The notes: generated from the sequence alone by a model not told the origin. DNA of 45,834 bases from Limosilactobacillus kribbianus (GCF_026413145.1 NZ_JAOVYZ010000011.1:1-45834), one strand, 5' to 3'; shown: positions 1-8,787, counted from the first letter of the stretch. Numbers and translations are program-made.

Positions 1-104
1 TGATGCATCGTCGGAATAACATTCCTCGCAAGTCATTGAACTACCGCACACCACTTGAAGTATTCATGAAGCACGTCACCGATGAGCAACTAGCTTTTTT
101 CTAA
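1..104 (+). CDS. IS30-family transposase, C-terminal end (partial)
   Basis: The open frame is read from base 3 and stops at 102-104. The visible peptide contains RKSLNYRTPLEVF followed by about a dozen residues to the end. This is the usual extreme C-terminus of IS30-type DDE transposases (family knowledge: a PR.xLNYxTPxEVF tail). The catalytic DDE residues are upstream of the window, so I cannot tell whether the transposase is intact. Confidence 0.75.
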   Translation, partial: MHRRNNIPRKSLNYRTPLEVFMKHVTDEQLAFF

Positions 105-125
105 CTTAATTTGACATTTCGGGTC
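1..125 (+). mobile_element. Right end of an IS30-type insertion sequence
   Basis: The window opens inside a transposase gene and leaves it at 104. The following bases (about 105-125, ending TTTGACATTTCGGGTC) are non-coding and look like the terminal inverted repeat of an IS30-family element. The end of the element lies only a few bases from the stop codon of the convergent glycosyltransferase gene at 127. The left end of the element is outside the window, so the full inverted repeats and target duplication cannot be checked. Confidence 0.6.
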
Positions 126-126
126 T

Positions 127-1137
127 TTATAAATTCTCAAGTTTTTCAACTGCTTGCTTAATGAAGTATCCTGAGCGCAGCTTTTCCGCAATCTTCAAGA
201 CGTTTTGCTTGTAGGTTATGAATTGTTCCTCGCTAACGCTTGCCAGTACCTGGTCAAGGTTTTCAAGACTTTCAACTGCAATCCCCAGTTGATTTTCAAC
301 AATAAACGATGCTTCAGCTGCCTGCTTCCAGATCATCACTGGCAAGCCGCTGCTAAGGTACAAGGAAATCTTGTGGGGATTATTGTACCGCATATAATCG
401 CCGTACTTACCGCCACAGGTATCCAAGACATCGCCGTCCCAAACTAATCCGAAGTTCTGCGTCAAATGCTTTGGTAACTCTTCAGGAGTGAATTGCCCCA
501 TGTATTCGACACCATGATGGTAGTGGTCACTGGGATTGGAACCAAAAATCTGCAGTTTACCATTAGTAAGTTCGATCTTATTCAAAAAAGAAGATTTAAA
601 AAGATTGCCTGCATAACAGACTTCTTTCCGATAAGTCATATCTTTATTCAGATCCTGGGGGTTATCGTAATCGAATACCCCTAGTTCAACCATTGGAACA
701 GTAACACCATTGTCTTTTAACCATTTTGCCATTCTGGCATTATGAACAATTAAGCCGTCACTACTATTAAGTAATAACCGCTCGCCCTGCCAATAATCCT
801 TATTGCCGGAGAAGATTCGCAATGACTCAACATCATGGATTACAAAATAAAGTTTGTTTGTGTTACTTCTGAATTTTGGAATCAATCTCCGCATCAGAAA
901 ACTAGAGTACGTTGGATATTGAAAAATCAGTTCATCGAATTTAGCGGTGTGATCGAATAAATGAGGAATCATCCAAAAAGCATCCTTAAATTTCTGGATT
1001 TTTGAATGCACTTGGAACCGTTGATGGATAACTTGAAAGCCCTCCTGGGAAAGGTAATGATCAATGTCCACCTTTGCCTTAGGGCCTGCATTGCTCGCCC
1101 CATCGTATTCTTCAACAGTAAAAATAGCCTTTTTCAT
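127..1137 (-). CDS. EPS glycosyltransferase, galactofuranosyltransferase-like
   Basis: This 336-residue protein resembles the glycosyltransferases annotated as beta-1,6-galactofuranosyltransferases in lactobacillus EPS clusters. The N-terminal half holds a Rossmann-like region (LYFVIHDVESLRI near residue 100, GLIVHNARMAKWL near 130). A later nucleotide-sugar binding segment (NNPHKISLYLSSGLPVMIWK, about 255-275) has the K...YL..GLPV pattern seen in GT4-like enzymes. It would add one sugar to the lipid-linked repeat unit at the cytoplasmic membrane face. It is the last gene of the EPS cluster as seen here, 11 bp after the Wzz-like gene and immediately before an IS30 end, so genes may have been lost beyond it. 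The exact sugar cannot be read from the sequence. Confidence 0.7.
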   Translation of the reverse strand: MKKAIFTVEEYDGASNAGPKAKVDIDHYLSQEGFQVIHQRFQVHSKIQKFKDAFWMIPHLFDHTAKFDELIFQYPTYSSFLMRRLIPKFRSNTNKLYFVIHDVESLRIFSGNKDYWQGERLLLNSSDGLIVHNARMAKWLKDNGVTVPMVELGVFDYDNPQDLNKDMTYRKEVCYAGNLFKSSFLNKIELTNGKLQIFGSNPSDHYHHGVEYMGQFTPEELPKHLTQNFGLVWDGDVLDTCGGKYGDYMRYNNPHKISLYLSSGLPVMIWKQAAEASFIVENQLGIAVESLENLDQVLASVSEEQFITYKQNVLKIAEKLRSGYFIKQAVEKLENL

Positions 1138-1148
1138 TTGATTACCTA

Positions 1149-1790
1149 CTATTTTTTAAGAAAGTTTTTGATTGTTTCTGCTACAAAAACAATAACTAAC
1201 CCCAGAAGGCCACCAAGTGCTAAACCAACAATAGCATGTTTCTTAACGCTTGGTTTAGTCTCACTAGTTGTGCCATTTACGGTCGCCTTCTGCAACAAGG
1301 TTACCTTCCCAGAACCAGGCTGCAACTTCGGCAGCTGTTTCTGCATTGCCTGAGCTGTTGCATTAACGATCGCAACTGAATCCTTCCGTGATCCAGTCTG
1401 GGCCTTTAATTCCATTACCAAGGACTGCGGTGTTACTTTGGCATGAACAGCACTCTTAATGTCATCGCTTGAGTACTTGGAACGCATCTTCTTTGAAAGA
1501 TTTTTTCGGGAGGCCGCTGCAATTGTCCCATTTTCGGCGATGTCCTTATAAGTTGGCATCATGTTATTATCTTCGTTAACAATTGAATCGTTGGTATTGC
1601 CACGTTCACTCTGCAACGTTTTTTCAACATTATGGGAAATTACAATTGACCGTGTTGCTGTATAGGTAGTTGTCCTCTTATGCCGAGCATCAAGCCCCAT
1701 GAAAACTCCACCCAATAGAGCAAGAATAATAACAATACAAATGTCCTTACCGAACTTACTCATGAAGTTCTTAATCGTGTAGTTCTTCAA
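1149..1790 (-). CDS. Wzz/YveK-like chain-length determinant (capsule co-polymerase)
   Basis: This 213-residue protein has a membrane segment at about 16-33 (ICIVIILALLGGVFMGL), an extracytoplasmic middle, and a second membrane segment at about 187-205. That is the two-helix topology of polysaccharide co-polymerases of the Wzz/YveK/CpsC family, which set chain length together with a Wzy polymerase and a tyrosine kinase. The start is a TTG at 1790 behind a good GGAGG site. It overlaps the stop of the upstream polymerase gene in a TTGA arrangement, which indicates translational coupling. There is no kinase domain; a partner CpsD-type kinase is not in this window. The assignment rests on topology and context more than on a strong motif. 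Confidence 0.7.
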   Translation of the reverse strand: MKNYTIKNFMSKFGKDICIVIILALLGGVFMGLDARHKRTTTYTATRSIVISHNVEKTLQSERGNTNDSIVNEDNNMMPTYKDIAENGTIAAASRKNLSKKMRSKYSSDDIKSAVHAKVTPQSLVMELKAQTGSRKDSVAIVNATAQAMQKQLPKLQPGSGKVTLLQKATVNGTTSETKPSVKKHAIVGLALGGLLGLVIVFVAETIKNFLKK

Positions 1791-2992
1791 TTTTTTACCT
1801 CCGTCAACTTTCCCTTCTTATGAATTAGATAACACTGTGCAAACGTAGCGAGAAGAAATGGGTCATACCCGAAATCAAGCAGCCGTTGTTCAACGACCGC
1901 GCTAATTGTAACAATTACTAAAATGCTTGCCAACGCGAAATCATGAGTTGCAATTGATTGCCAGGAAATAACGGTCATCATGATCACAACCAATAGCAAT
2001 ACAATAATACCATATATAATAAATGTCCTAACGAATGCGGAATCAACAAAAAAGTAACTACTATTATCGCCAGTGGCAATCATGTGGCCTGAATTTCCGC
2101 CAAAGCCATGTTCGACAATCCGCTGACCTATCCATTTAAATGGATACTTCATCAAAGCTTCATGGCCAAAAAACAACCGACCTGACAAAACATTGTTAAC
2201 TCGTTCTAATAAAGCACGTTGTGGGCTGTAAAGATATGTCATTAAAAGCATAATGTAGGCAGATAACGCCGGTAGTGTCCAATAGAATGAGGCAATAAAT
2301 TGACAGAGCCTATTCCCCTGGCTTGCCTTTTGACCAATAAATATGACCGGAATTAGGATAATCAACGCATAGGCACTTAACCGTGCATCGCAATATTTGT
2401 TTAAGCCATATGCTAACAGGCAGAATACCAAGTAGCTCCGCCAGCCAACTTTCTTAAAGTATAGGTAACAATAGGCTAAAACAAGGTAGAGTACGTGCGC
2501 AGCAAAATCGGTTGGATAAATAATTCCAAAGGATCTTCTAACCGTATCAACACCACGATGATAAACCAGATTTTTGGTAAGACCGAGTAGCGAAGAGAAA
2601 AACACAAAGGCAAGCAAAATCGTTCCCAAAATAAGGTAAAGATACATTAGCCGTCGAAAATCAACATTTTTTGCTCCAAGAATGAAGATCCCCATTGGAA
2701 AGATTAAGTAACTTCCTGACGCCCGCCAAGTTAACACCAATAGTGCTAGAACAGCGAGGTTAACAATCAGTCTGCTTTTCGTATCATAGTCTAAGATAAA
2801 AATCTTAAATAGTACCATTATCAAGGGAATAAATGATAACTCATGTAAGAAATTGCCCGGGAAATAATCCGTATATGTTGATGTTTGGAAAAAAGCAATT
2901 ACAAAATAAAAAGAAAACGCGATCTCATAGATAACTGGACCATTTAGTCGCATCTCCCCAATTCTTTTGCCCTTGTCTATTAAAGATGTCAA
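1787..2992 (-). CDS. Wzy-like polysaccharide polymerase (multi-pass membrane protein)
   Basis: This 401-residue, strongly hydrophobic protein has about ten predicted membrane spans separated by short loops. It also has one larger outer loop (about 270-310, containing RLFFGHEALMKYPFKWIGQR and a GHMIATGDNSSYFF-like stretch). The length and layout, and its place between glycosyltransferases and a Wzz-like gene, fit a Wzy repeat-unit polymerase. These proteins have low sequence identity, so topology and context are the main support. The start appears to be a TTG at 2992 behind GGAGAAAGGAA; an ATG 13 codons later is the alternative. The gene is AT-rich with rare-codon use compared with recX and map, as is common for horizontally exchanged EPS genes. 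Confidence 0.7.
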   Translation of the reverse strand: MTSLIDKGKRIGEMRLNGPVIYEIAFSFYFVIAFFQTSTYTDYFPGNFLHELSFIPLIMVLFKIFILDYDTKSRLIVNLAVLALLVLTWRASGSYLIFPMGIFILGAKNVDFRRLMYLYLILGTILLAFVFFSSLLGLTKNLVYHRGVDTVRRSFGIIYPTDFAAHVLYLVLAYCYLYFKKVGWRSYLVFCLLAYGLNKYCDARLSAYALIILIPVIFIGQKASQGNRLCQFIASFYWTLPALSAYIMLLMTYLYSPQRALLERVNNVLSGRLFFGHEALMKYPFKWIGQRIVEHGFGGNSGHMIATGDNSSYFFVDSAFVRTFIIYGIIVLLLVVIMMTVISWQSIATHDFALASILVIVTISAVVEQRLLDFGYDPFLLATFAQCYLIHKKGKLTEVKN

Positions 2993-3028
2993 TTCCTTTC
3001 TCCTCTTTGAACAAAGTTGCTAGTTAAG

Positions 3029-3961
3029 CTACTTTTTCTCTTTCACAATATAGATTGGTCGCTTCTTCACCTGCATGTAGATCCTTCCAATGTAGCGGCC
3101 CACAATCCCGAGACAAAGGAGCTGGACACCGCCAAGGAAGAGCATGATGCAGACCAGTGACGCCCAGCCAACGGTGCTACTTCCCGGATCAACAAAGTAA
3201 CGTACAATGACAACGATCAGACCAATCACCGCAACGAAAGCCGTGATTCCCCCAAGCCAAGTGGCCAGCGCCAATGGGGCCTCGGAGAAATCAGTAATTC
3301 CATCAATCGCGTACTTGAACAGCTTCCAAGTCGACCAGTCCGTTGTCCCGGCGACCCGCTCAACATTCTTGTAAGGCAGATACTTGGTTTTAAAACCGAC
3401 CCAGTTGAAAATTCCCTTTGAAAAACGGTTATATTCTTTCATTGAAAGAACAGCATCAACCATCTGCCGGGTCATCATTCGATAATCCCGGGCACCAGAA
3501 ATAATCTTGGTGTCCGAGATTTTGTTGATCACATTGTAAAACTGGTCGCTGAGGAAGGACTTAAATCTAGCCTCCCCCTTTCGATCAGTCCGCCGCATTC
3601 CCACGCAGTCGTATTCGCCGCTGGTGATGTACTTATACATCTCTGGCAAATATTCCGGCGGATCCTGCAGGTCGGCATCCATGACTACCACGTAATCACC
3701 AGTAGCTGCTTCTAGTCCAGCATACAGGCCAGCTTCCTTCCCAAAGTTACGGGAAAATGAAACGTAATGCACCCGTTGCGGAGCGGCTTCATGCAGCTTG
3801 CGCATTTCGTTGAGGGTGTCGTCCGCGGAGCCATCGTTGATAAACCAGTATTCGATTTCCAGGGGCATCTTGGAAACGACCTTCTCAACCGCTGGATAAA
3901 ACAGCGGAATGGCTTCCTGCTCATTATAGCAGGGAACCACAATCGATAACTCAGCTGTCAT
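3029..3961 (-). CDS. GT2 glycosyltransferase with two C-terminal membrane helices (GtrB/DPM1-like)
   Basis: The 310-residue protein has a GT2 catalytic domain (residues 1-225: LSIVVPCYNEQEAI at the N-terminus, INDGSADDT near 42, VVMDADLQDPPE near 92 as the DxD metal site). Two membrane helices follow (about 232-256 and 266-290). This is the architecture of polyprenyl-phosphate glucosyl/mannosyl transferases (GtrB, DPM1, YkcC/CsbB type). It probably makes an undecaprenyl-phosphate-linked sugar for EPS or teichoic-acid decoration. A GtrA-family flippase candidate is present elsewhere in the window (12273-12716). The ribosome site AGGAGGGG lies just before the ATG at 3961. It is more GC-rich than its EPS neighbours. 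Confidence 0.85.
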   Translation of the reverse strand: MTAELSIVVPCYNEQEAIPLFYPAVEKVVSKMPLEIEYWFINDGSADDTLNEMRKLHEAAPQRVHYVSFSRNFGKEAGLYAGLEAATGDYVVVMDADLQDPPEYLPEMYKYITSGEYDCVGMRRTDRKGEARFKSFLSDQFYNVINKISDTKIISGARDYRMMTRQMVDAVLSMKEYNRFSKGIFNWVGFKTKYLPYKNVERVAGTTDWSTWKLFKYAIDGITDFSEAPLALATWLGGITAFVAVIGLIVVIVRYFVDPGSSTVGWASLVCIMLFLGGVQLLCLGIVGRYIGRIYMQVKKRPIYIVKEKK

Positions 3962-3976
3962 TCCACGCCCCTCCTT

Positions 3977-4738
3977 TTATTTATAGCCAACAATTTTCCG
4001 CTTCAGGAAGGCACCACCCTTCTTAAACCAATTGGTGTGCTCCATGAAGACATAGTTAACCTCAGTTGTCGAGTATTCTGGATGCTGATCCAGCCAAACG
4101 TCTAATAAAGGCTCGCTTAAGAAGCCGTAGACTCGTTGCTCATAAGTGGAATAATTGCTGATGTCAATCCGCTTTTCAACTTCGCTCAAGACATCGAACA
4201 TCCACTTGCAGTATTCATTCAACGGGCCGCGCTTCATAATGAACATGTTGAACATGTGGGCCCAAGTCCGCTTCATTACTTTCCGATAAGAGGCCTGATA
4301 TTCTGGATATTTCTCAGCGATTACCTGAGTCATCACGTCTAATGGTTCGTTTTCGTGTGAATGCCGGTAGTGTGACTCGATCGTTTCGATGTAATAACGC
4401 CGTTTTGGCGGCAAAATAATATCGTGATCTTGCAAGAGATCCACTGCTTGTTGCCGAGACAATACAGCGTCCAGGGACTTCTTGTGGTTCAGACTCAGAT
4501 AGCGCCGGTAGTGCACTAATCCCATGGCATCAAGGTCAAGGTTCTTCCAGCCCCAATAAATTGCCGTTAATTCATTGTAGTAGGGGTTTTTCGCTGAAAT
4601 ATTGTCACCCGTGTTGTCACCCTGAAAACTGTGGTTAACGTCCGGATGGATTGCCTTACCAACAAAAACTGGCAAATACAGCTCATCCTTTGGCATGGCA
4701 TAGTTCTTATGCGCTGCAACAAGTACTTTGATTTCCAC
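3977..4738 (-). CDS. DUF4422 domain protein (capsular polysaccharide glycosyltransferase-like)
   Basis: Residues EIKVLVAAHKNY at the N-terminus, LYLPVFVGKAI, the ISAKNPYYNELTAIYWGWKN segment and VHYRRYLSL make this a DUF4422 protein. The family is found in capsule and LPS clusters and predicted to be glycosyltransferases. I place the start at a GTG (4736-4738) behind AGGAGAAAGA, giving 253 residues. A longer open frame reaches 4798, but it overlaps the upstream glycosyltransferase and lacks a ribosome site. The substrate is unknown. Confidence 0.75.
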   Translation of the reverse strand: MEIKVLVAAHKNYAMPKDELYLPVFVGKAIHPDVNHSFQGDNTGDNISAKNPYYNELTAIYWGWKNLDLDAMGLVHYRRYLSLNHKKSLDAVLSRQQAVDLLQDHDIILPPKRRYYIETIESHYRHSHENEPLDVMTQVIAEKYPEYQASYRKVMKRTWAHMFNMFIMKRGPLNEYCKWMFDVLSEVEKRIDISNYSTYEQRVYGFLSEPLLDVWLDQHPEYSTTEVNYVFMEHTNWFKKGGAFLKRKIVGYK

Positions 4739-4761
4739 TGTCTTTCTCCTTATATTATAAG

Positions 4762-5712
4762 CTATTGTTTTCGTCTTCTCTGTATACCGAAGATCCAAAG
4801 TGCTAGTGGAGCTGAAAACTTGAACAGTCCCATTGTCACCTTATATCGTTTTTCAATGTTTTTAGGGATCGGATTATCCTTCAGTACTCGATAAGCACGT
4901 TGATAGAGTCCTTGATTGTAAGACTTGGGACAAAACGTACAGTAACGTAATGCCTTAATAATCAACTCATTAATGTTATTTGCAAAAACTCGGGGATAAT
5001 TCTCACGGAGAAAATCAAATTGATTAGCAATTGCCTCAAACTGATCGGCGATGATTTTACTACTTTTGCTAGCAACAATGCTATTACCATTTTCAACATA
5101 AAAGTAGTTCACATTTGGAGTATAAGAAATCACCTTTGCCTGGGCAAATAACTTGTAAGTTGTGAAGCCGTCTTCATAATAGCGACCCTTGGGATATTTA
5201 ATATCGTCAAAAAGCGATTTGCGGTAAAGTTTATTCCAAGCGTAGCTATTCTCAACAGAATAGTCCATTGCTTCTTCCCTAGAAAGCACTCCTGCTTGTT
5301 TATCCGCAATTAGTCGCTGGTATTTTTGGCCCTCAGTAACTCTAGCATAACCAAAAATGACGATATCCGAATGGTAACGTTCCTGATTTTCCACTGCATC
5401 AGCACAAAAACTAGGGCTTACATAATCATCACTATCCACGAGCATTAAATAATTACCATGAGTTTTCTTGATCCCCGTGTTTCGTGCAACTGAAAGTCCT
5501 TGGTTTTCCTGCGCAATTATTTTAATTCGATTGTCTAATTTAGCATACTTTTTACAGATAGCTAATGAGGTATCAGTTGAACCATCATTTACTAAGATAA
5601 TTTCGATATTTGAATAGGTTTGCTTTAAAAGGCTCTCAATACAACGTGGTAGATATTGAGCAACATTATAGACTGGTACAACAACACTAATAAGTTCCAT
5701 TGCTGAGCTCAT
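4762..5712 (-). CDS. GT2 family EPS glycosyltransferase
   Basis: This 316-residue protein has a clear GT2 N-terminal domain: ISVVVPVYNVAQYLPRCIES at residues 8-27, ILVNDGSTD near 37, and LMLVDSDDYV near 90 (DxD/DD metal site). Further on, YYEDGFTTYKLFAQA (about 168-182) carries the ED motif that usually supplies the catalytic base. It transfers a sugar to the growing lipid-linked EPS repeat unit. It lies 13 bp after the priming transferase gene and 23 bp before the DUF4422 gene, in the same operon. The nucleotide composition is AT-rich. The donor sugar cannot be told. Confidence 0.85.
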   Translation of the reverse strand: MSSAMELISVVVPVYNVAQYLPRCIESLLKQTYSNIEIILVNDGSTDTSLAICKKYAKLDNRIKIIAQENQGLSVARNTGIKKTHGNYLMLVDSDDYVSPSFCADAVENQERYHSDIVIFGYARVTEGQKYQRLIADKQAGVLSREEAMDYSVENSYAWNKLYRKSLFDDIKYPKGRYYEDGFTTYKLFAQAKVISYTPNVNYFYVENGNSIVASKSSKIIADQFEAIANQFDFLRENYPRVFANNINELIIKALRYCTFCPKSYNQGLYQRAYRVLKDNPIPKNIEKRYKVTMGLFKFSAPLALWIFGIQRRRKQ

Positions 5713-5725
5713 TTTTTCACCGCCA

Positions 5726-6379
5726 CTAATATGCTCCGTTTGGCTTAATCATTACCTTAACAGTTTCAAACATAATCTTGAGATCAAGCCAAATTGAGCG
5801 TTCCTGAATATAAGTCAAATCCAATCTGACCATTTCATCAAAATCGACGTCATTTCGGCCACCAACCTGCCACATGCCAGTCGCCCCCGGTTTTACCATC
5901 AGGCGCTGCTTGTCATAGTCGGTATACTCGGCCACTTCACTCGTTAGCGGCGGCCGCGGACCCACAATGCTCATCGAGCCGCCAACGACATTTACCAACT
6001 GCGGCAACTCATCCAGGCTGTACTTCCGGATCACCCGGCCAACCCGGGTAATTCGGGGATCGTTCTTCATCTTGAACATCGCCCCGTTGACCTCGTTTTG
6101 ACTTCTGAGCTTTTCCAACAGTTCATCGGCGTTGGTGACCATTGAGCGGAACTTATACATCTTAAAAAGGCGGCCATCCTTGCCCACCCGGGTCTGCGAA
6201 TAAAAGACAGGCCCCTTGGGATCATCGACCTTAATACAGATCGCGATGATTAAAAAAACGGGACTTAAAATTATCACGGCAATGGAAGCCGCAACAATAT
6301 CGAATAGCCGTTTAATTGTCCGATAAGCATACTGATGGTTCAGCTGCTGCTCATCGACATAAATTCTCATATTTTCCAT
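5726..6379 (-). CDS. Priming sugar transferase (undecaprenyl-phosphate phosphoglycosyltransferase)
   Basis: This 217-residue member of the bacterial sugar transferase family (EpsE/CpsE/RfbP C-terminal type, monotopic phosphoglycosyltransferase) moves a phospho-sugar from UDP-sugar to undecaprenyl phosphate, the first step of EPS repeat assembly. The visible signatures are one membrane helix (about 32-52), PVFYSQTRVGKDGRLFKMYK, FRSM, the SLDELPQLVNVV segment with the catalytic DE, SIVGPRPP, and KPGATGMWQVGGRND. It is the short form without the N-terminal CoA-binding-like region. As the first EPS gene on this strand in the window, it may head this operon. Upstream is the unrelated recX. Confidence 0.9.
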   Translation of the reverse strand: MENMRIYVDEQQLNHQYAYRTIKRLFDIVAASIAVIILSPVFLIIAICIKVDDPKGPVFYSQTRVGKDGRLFKMYKFRSMVTNADELLEKLRSQNEVNGAMFKMKNDPRITRVGRVIRKYSLDELPQLVNVVGGSMSIVGPRPPLTSEVAEYTDYDKQRLMVKPGATGMWQVGGRNDVDFDEMVRLDLTYIQERSIWLDLKIMFETVKVMIKPNGAY

Positions 6380-6455
6380 TGCGCATTCTCTTTATCTTAC
6401 TTCGAAATTAAATCATATCTTATACATGATACCAACATTTTTCCTATTAGGAAAG

Positions 6456-7247
6456 CTATTCTTCGTGATCATCCAACCAGGCCTGTACCCGGTCCAGATC
6501 AAAGCCCCGCCGAAACATCCCCTGCTTGAAGTGCTGCACCCACGCGCGACCCTCATAGCGGCGATAACGACGCCAGAGTTTCTCTGCCTGCTGGGTCAGC
6601 AATTCATCCTGTTCTTCTGGATCTTCCGCCGGCTCGACACTGGCCTTGACTTGATCGAAGAGTGCGCTGGCATATCCCTTAGTCATTAAACCCTGGCGCA
6701 CCTTCTGCTCCTGGCGCATTCGGGGCTGGCTGCGATAGCGCTTGAAAAGCTTCTGCGCAAGCTTGGCCGCATTTTCCTGCTGACGCTCCGGGGTGAACTG
6801 GGTCAGTGCCGACTCGATATCATTATCCCCGATCTTTTTGGTTCGCAGGTGTTGACGAATCACCCCCGGTCCTTTCAGGCTGGTGATCATCGCCGTTCGG
6901 ACATAACTGGCCGCGTACTCATGATCGTCGACCAGGTGCTGGTCGCGCAGCTTTTGTAAGATCGGCGCGATAAACTGTTCCGGGGTCTCCAGATCGTGCA
7001 ATTTTTTGACGATGTCACTCTCCGTCCGCAGACTGTGCGCTAAGTAGTCGAGCATCCGCGAGTAGGCCCGTGCCTGGGCATCTGCCGTGGTGATTGCCGC
7101 CACCTGATTTTTGTCGAGCTCCAATCCCTTCATCAACCGGAATTTGATCAAAACACTTTCGGCGACCGGAAAAGCATAGTGCCCATCAAGATAAATATTA
7201 TAGCGCCCCCGTCGCTTCTGGGCTTCGATTTTCGAAATTTTTGCCAT
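6456..7247 (-). CDS. recX: Recombination regulator RecX
   Basis: The 263-residue protein begins AKISKIEAQKRRGRYNIYLD and contains the repeated three-helix units typical of RecX (RALDYLAHSLRTESDIVKKL-like unit near 75, DDHEYAASYVRTAM near 115, and later GYASALFDQVKA and HFKQGMFRRGFDLDRVQAWL). RecX binds RecA filaments and dampens recombination. The Gram-positive long form of 260-270 residues matches. It has no close operon partner: the EPS genes lie about 76 bp downstream, and DUF1659 is divergent. Confidence 0.92.
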   Translation of the reverse strand: MAKISKIEAQKRRGRYNIYLDGHYAFPVAESVLIKFRLMKGLELDKNQVAAITTADAQARAYSRMLDYLAHSLRTESDIVKKLHDLETPEQFIAPILQKLRDQHLVDDHEYAASYVRTAMITSLKGPGVIRQHLRTKKIGDNDIESALTQFTPERQQENAAKLAQKLFKRYRSQPRMRQEQKVRQGLMTKGYASALFDQVKASVEPAEDPEEQDELLTQQAEKLWRRYRRYEGRAWVQHFKQGMFRRGFDLDRVQAWLDDHEE

Positions 7248-7344
7248 TTCTTAAATTCCCCTTTACTTTTTTCATTTTCATTCGTCTATATCAATGTAAG
7301 CAGTGGCCACCGCTTATCAAATTAAATTCAAAGGAGTGCCTAAG

Positions 7345-7557
7345 ATGAGTATGGTACGTAAATTTAAGTCCGCGAAGGTTCAATTGACGCTGGTCGGTGA
7401 ACAACATCCCAAGGGCGTAGCGCATCTCTTCAATAACGTTCGCGAAGAAGTCAATGAGGACCAACTGGCAAAGTTAACCCAAGCCATCGAAAGCTTGACC
7501 GGCGAAAAATGCAGTGGCGCCAACGTCATCATTACCGATCACGTCGCAATCTCTTAA
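7345..7557 (+). CDS. DUF1659 family small protein
   Basis: The gene encodes 70 residues from an ATG at 7345 preceded by AAAGGAG. The open frame extends upstream to 7303, but without a ribosome site. It matches the DUF1659 family, small Firmicutes proteins usually found next to a DUF2922 gene, as here. The two products have similar size and a likely beta-rich fold with a conserved T/S-G-E/KKCSGA-type middle. The function is unknown. It is one of the few plus-strand genes here and forms a two-gene operon with the next gene. Confidence 0.8.
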   Translation: MSMVRKFKSAKVQLTLVGEQHPKGVAHLFNNVREEVNEDQLAKLTQAIESLTGEKCSGANVIITDHVAIS

Positions 7558-7582
7558 TTTTGACAAAGGAAGGTAAGCAGAT

Positions 7583-7816
7583 ATGAAATCTCTCAATCTT
7601 ACATTTAAAGGCATCACCGGTAAGAAGCACCTGCTCAAGCTCAGTTATGCCAACGACAATCTCGATGCTAAAACCGTTCGCTTCGCCATGGAGCAAATCG
7701 TCAGCTCCGGCTTGTTTATCAAAGACGGTGAGCAGCTTTATGTCACACCAGTCGCGGCCAAGTACGTTGACACCGTCTCGACTGTCCTCTTCAACGACGA
7801 GCAAGCCGCCGCATAA
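7583..7816 (+). CDS. DUF2922 family small protein
   Basis: This 77-residue protein (KSLNLTFKGITGKKHLLKLS at the N-terminus, then DAKTVRFAMEQIVSSGLF) fits DUF2922, the usual partner of DUF1659. The ATG at 7583 follows AAAGGAAGG. It is 25 bp from the DUF1659 stop and ends just before a strong hairpin. The function is unknown in this family. Confidence 0.8.
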   Translation: MKSLNLTFKGITGKKHLLKLSYANDNLDAKTVRFAMEQIVSSGLFIKDGEQLYVTPVAAKYVDTVSTVLFNDEQAAA

Positions 7817-7845
7817 AATTTTCCTTCCTCCCAAAAAGATAAAGG

Positions 7846-7880
7846 GAGCAGTAATCGAGTGCGATTACTGCTCTTTTTTC
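7846..7880. terminator. Rho-independent terminator between convergent genes
   Basis: A perfect 12-bp stem (GAGCAGTAATCG / CGATTACTGCTC) with loop AGTG is followed by TTTTTT on the plus strand. It ends the DUF1659-DUF2922 transcript. The stem includes the last codons and stop of the convergent YihY gene, so it may also act on that strand, where the U-tract is weaker. Confidence 0.85.
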
Positions 7881-8740
7881 ATTTTTTCCTCATGTTCAAT
7901 CAATTGCCAGAAGTGCTTGCGCTCGTGCAGTTGGCCTTCATGCGCCTCCTGAAGCGTCGCATTAAGTACCGCCCCCCACATGATGATATAGCCGGAAAAG
8001 TCCAGCCAAACCATCATGGCAATGAAGGCTCCGATCGTCTTGTAGGTGACTACGCTGTGACGGAAAATCACCGTGTAGTAGGAAAAGAGTCGCGACAGGC
8101 CCATCCAAAGCAACGCCGCAAGCAGGGCCCCGGCCAGGGCGTAACGCAAGCGCACCTGGGCATTGGGGACAAAGTAGTACAGCAAGGTCAGCGCGATGAA
8201 GAGCACGGTGAAGGTCACCGGCCACCGCAAAGAGCTGAAGATATAGATGTACTTCCGATGAAAGTGGAAGATCGGCTGGGCACTCTTGAGAAGCTGTTCC
8301 CCGATCCCATAGGCCAGGACGATCAGAAAGATGATAATCAAAACGACAATCATCCAAATGAAGGAGATCACCCGGTTGCTGACCGGGTTCTGGTTACGGG
8401 CCACCCCATAGGTCAGGTTAACGCTGCGCTGAAAGGCAGCGATCCCTTGACTGGTCGACCAAAGGGCAATCAAGGCCCCGGTCGTCAGCAGGCCACCGCT
8501 CCCCTGACGCAGGAAGTCGTAGATGAAGGGCTGGATGAAGGTGTAGATCGACTTGGGAACGGCCGTCTGCAGGTAGGACAAGACCGTCTTGGCATTGAGC
8601 CCAACCATTGGCAAAAGGTTCCCAATCACCAGGACTGCTGGGAAAATCGACAGCAGAGTATAGTAAGCCAGGGTCGCTGCCGAACTGGAAATTTGGGCCA
8701 TCTGAAAGTGACGCAGCAGCAGCAGCACGAATTTTTTCAT
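7865..8740 (-). CDS. YihY/BrkB family membrane protein
   Basis: This 291-residue protein has about six membrane spans and the family signatures SSAATLAYYTLLSIFPA (about 17-33), ALIALWSTSQGIAAFQRSVN (about 90-109) and GAFIAMMVWLDFSGYIIMWG (about 238-257). The family (once called ribonuclease BN by error, also BrkB) has no firmly known function and is proposed to act in export or envelope homeostasis. It is a single gene with its own promoter (8788-8796), and its 3' end is folded into the terminator shared with DUF2922. Confidence 0.88.
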   Translation of the reverse strand: MKKFVLLLLRHFQMAQISSSAATLAYYTLLSIFPAVLVIGNLLPMVGLNAKTVLSYLQTAVPKSIYTFIQPFIYDFLRQGSGGLLTTGALIALWSTSQGIAAFQRSVNLTYGVARNQNPVSNRVISFIWMIVVLIIIFLIVLAYGIGEQLLKSAQPIFHFHRKYIYIFSSLRWPVTFTVLFIALTLLYYFVPNAQVRLRYALAGALLAALLWMGLSRLFSYYTVIFRHSVVTYKTIGAFIAMMVWLDFSGYIIMWGAVLNATLQEAHEGQLHERKHFWQLIEHEEKMKKEQ

Positions 8741-8787
8741 TTTACTCGGTTCTTCCGTCGTCCTGACCCCCTAGTTAATATAGGCTA

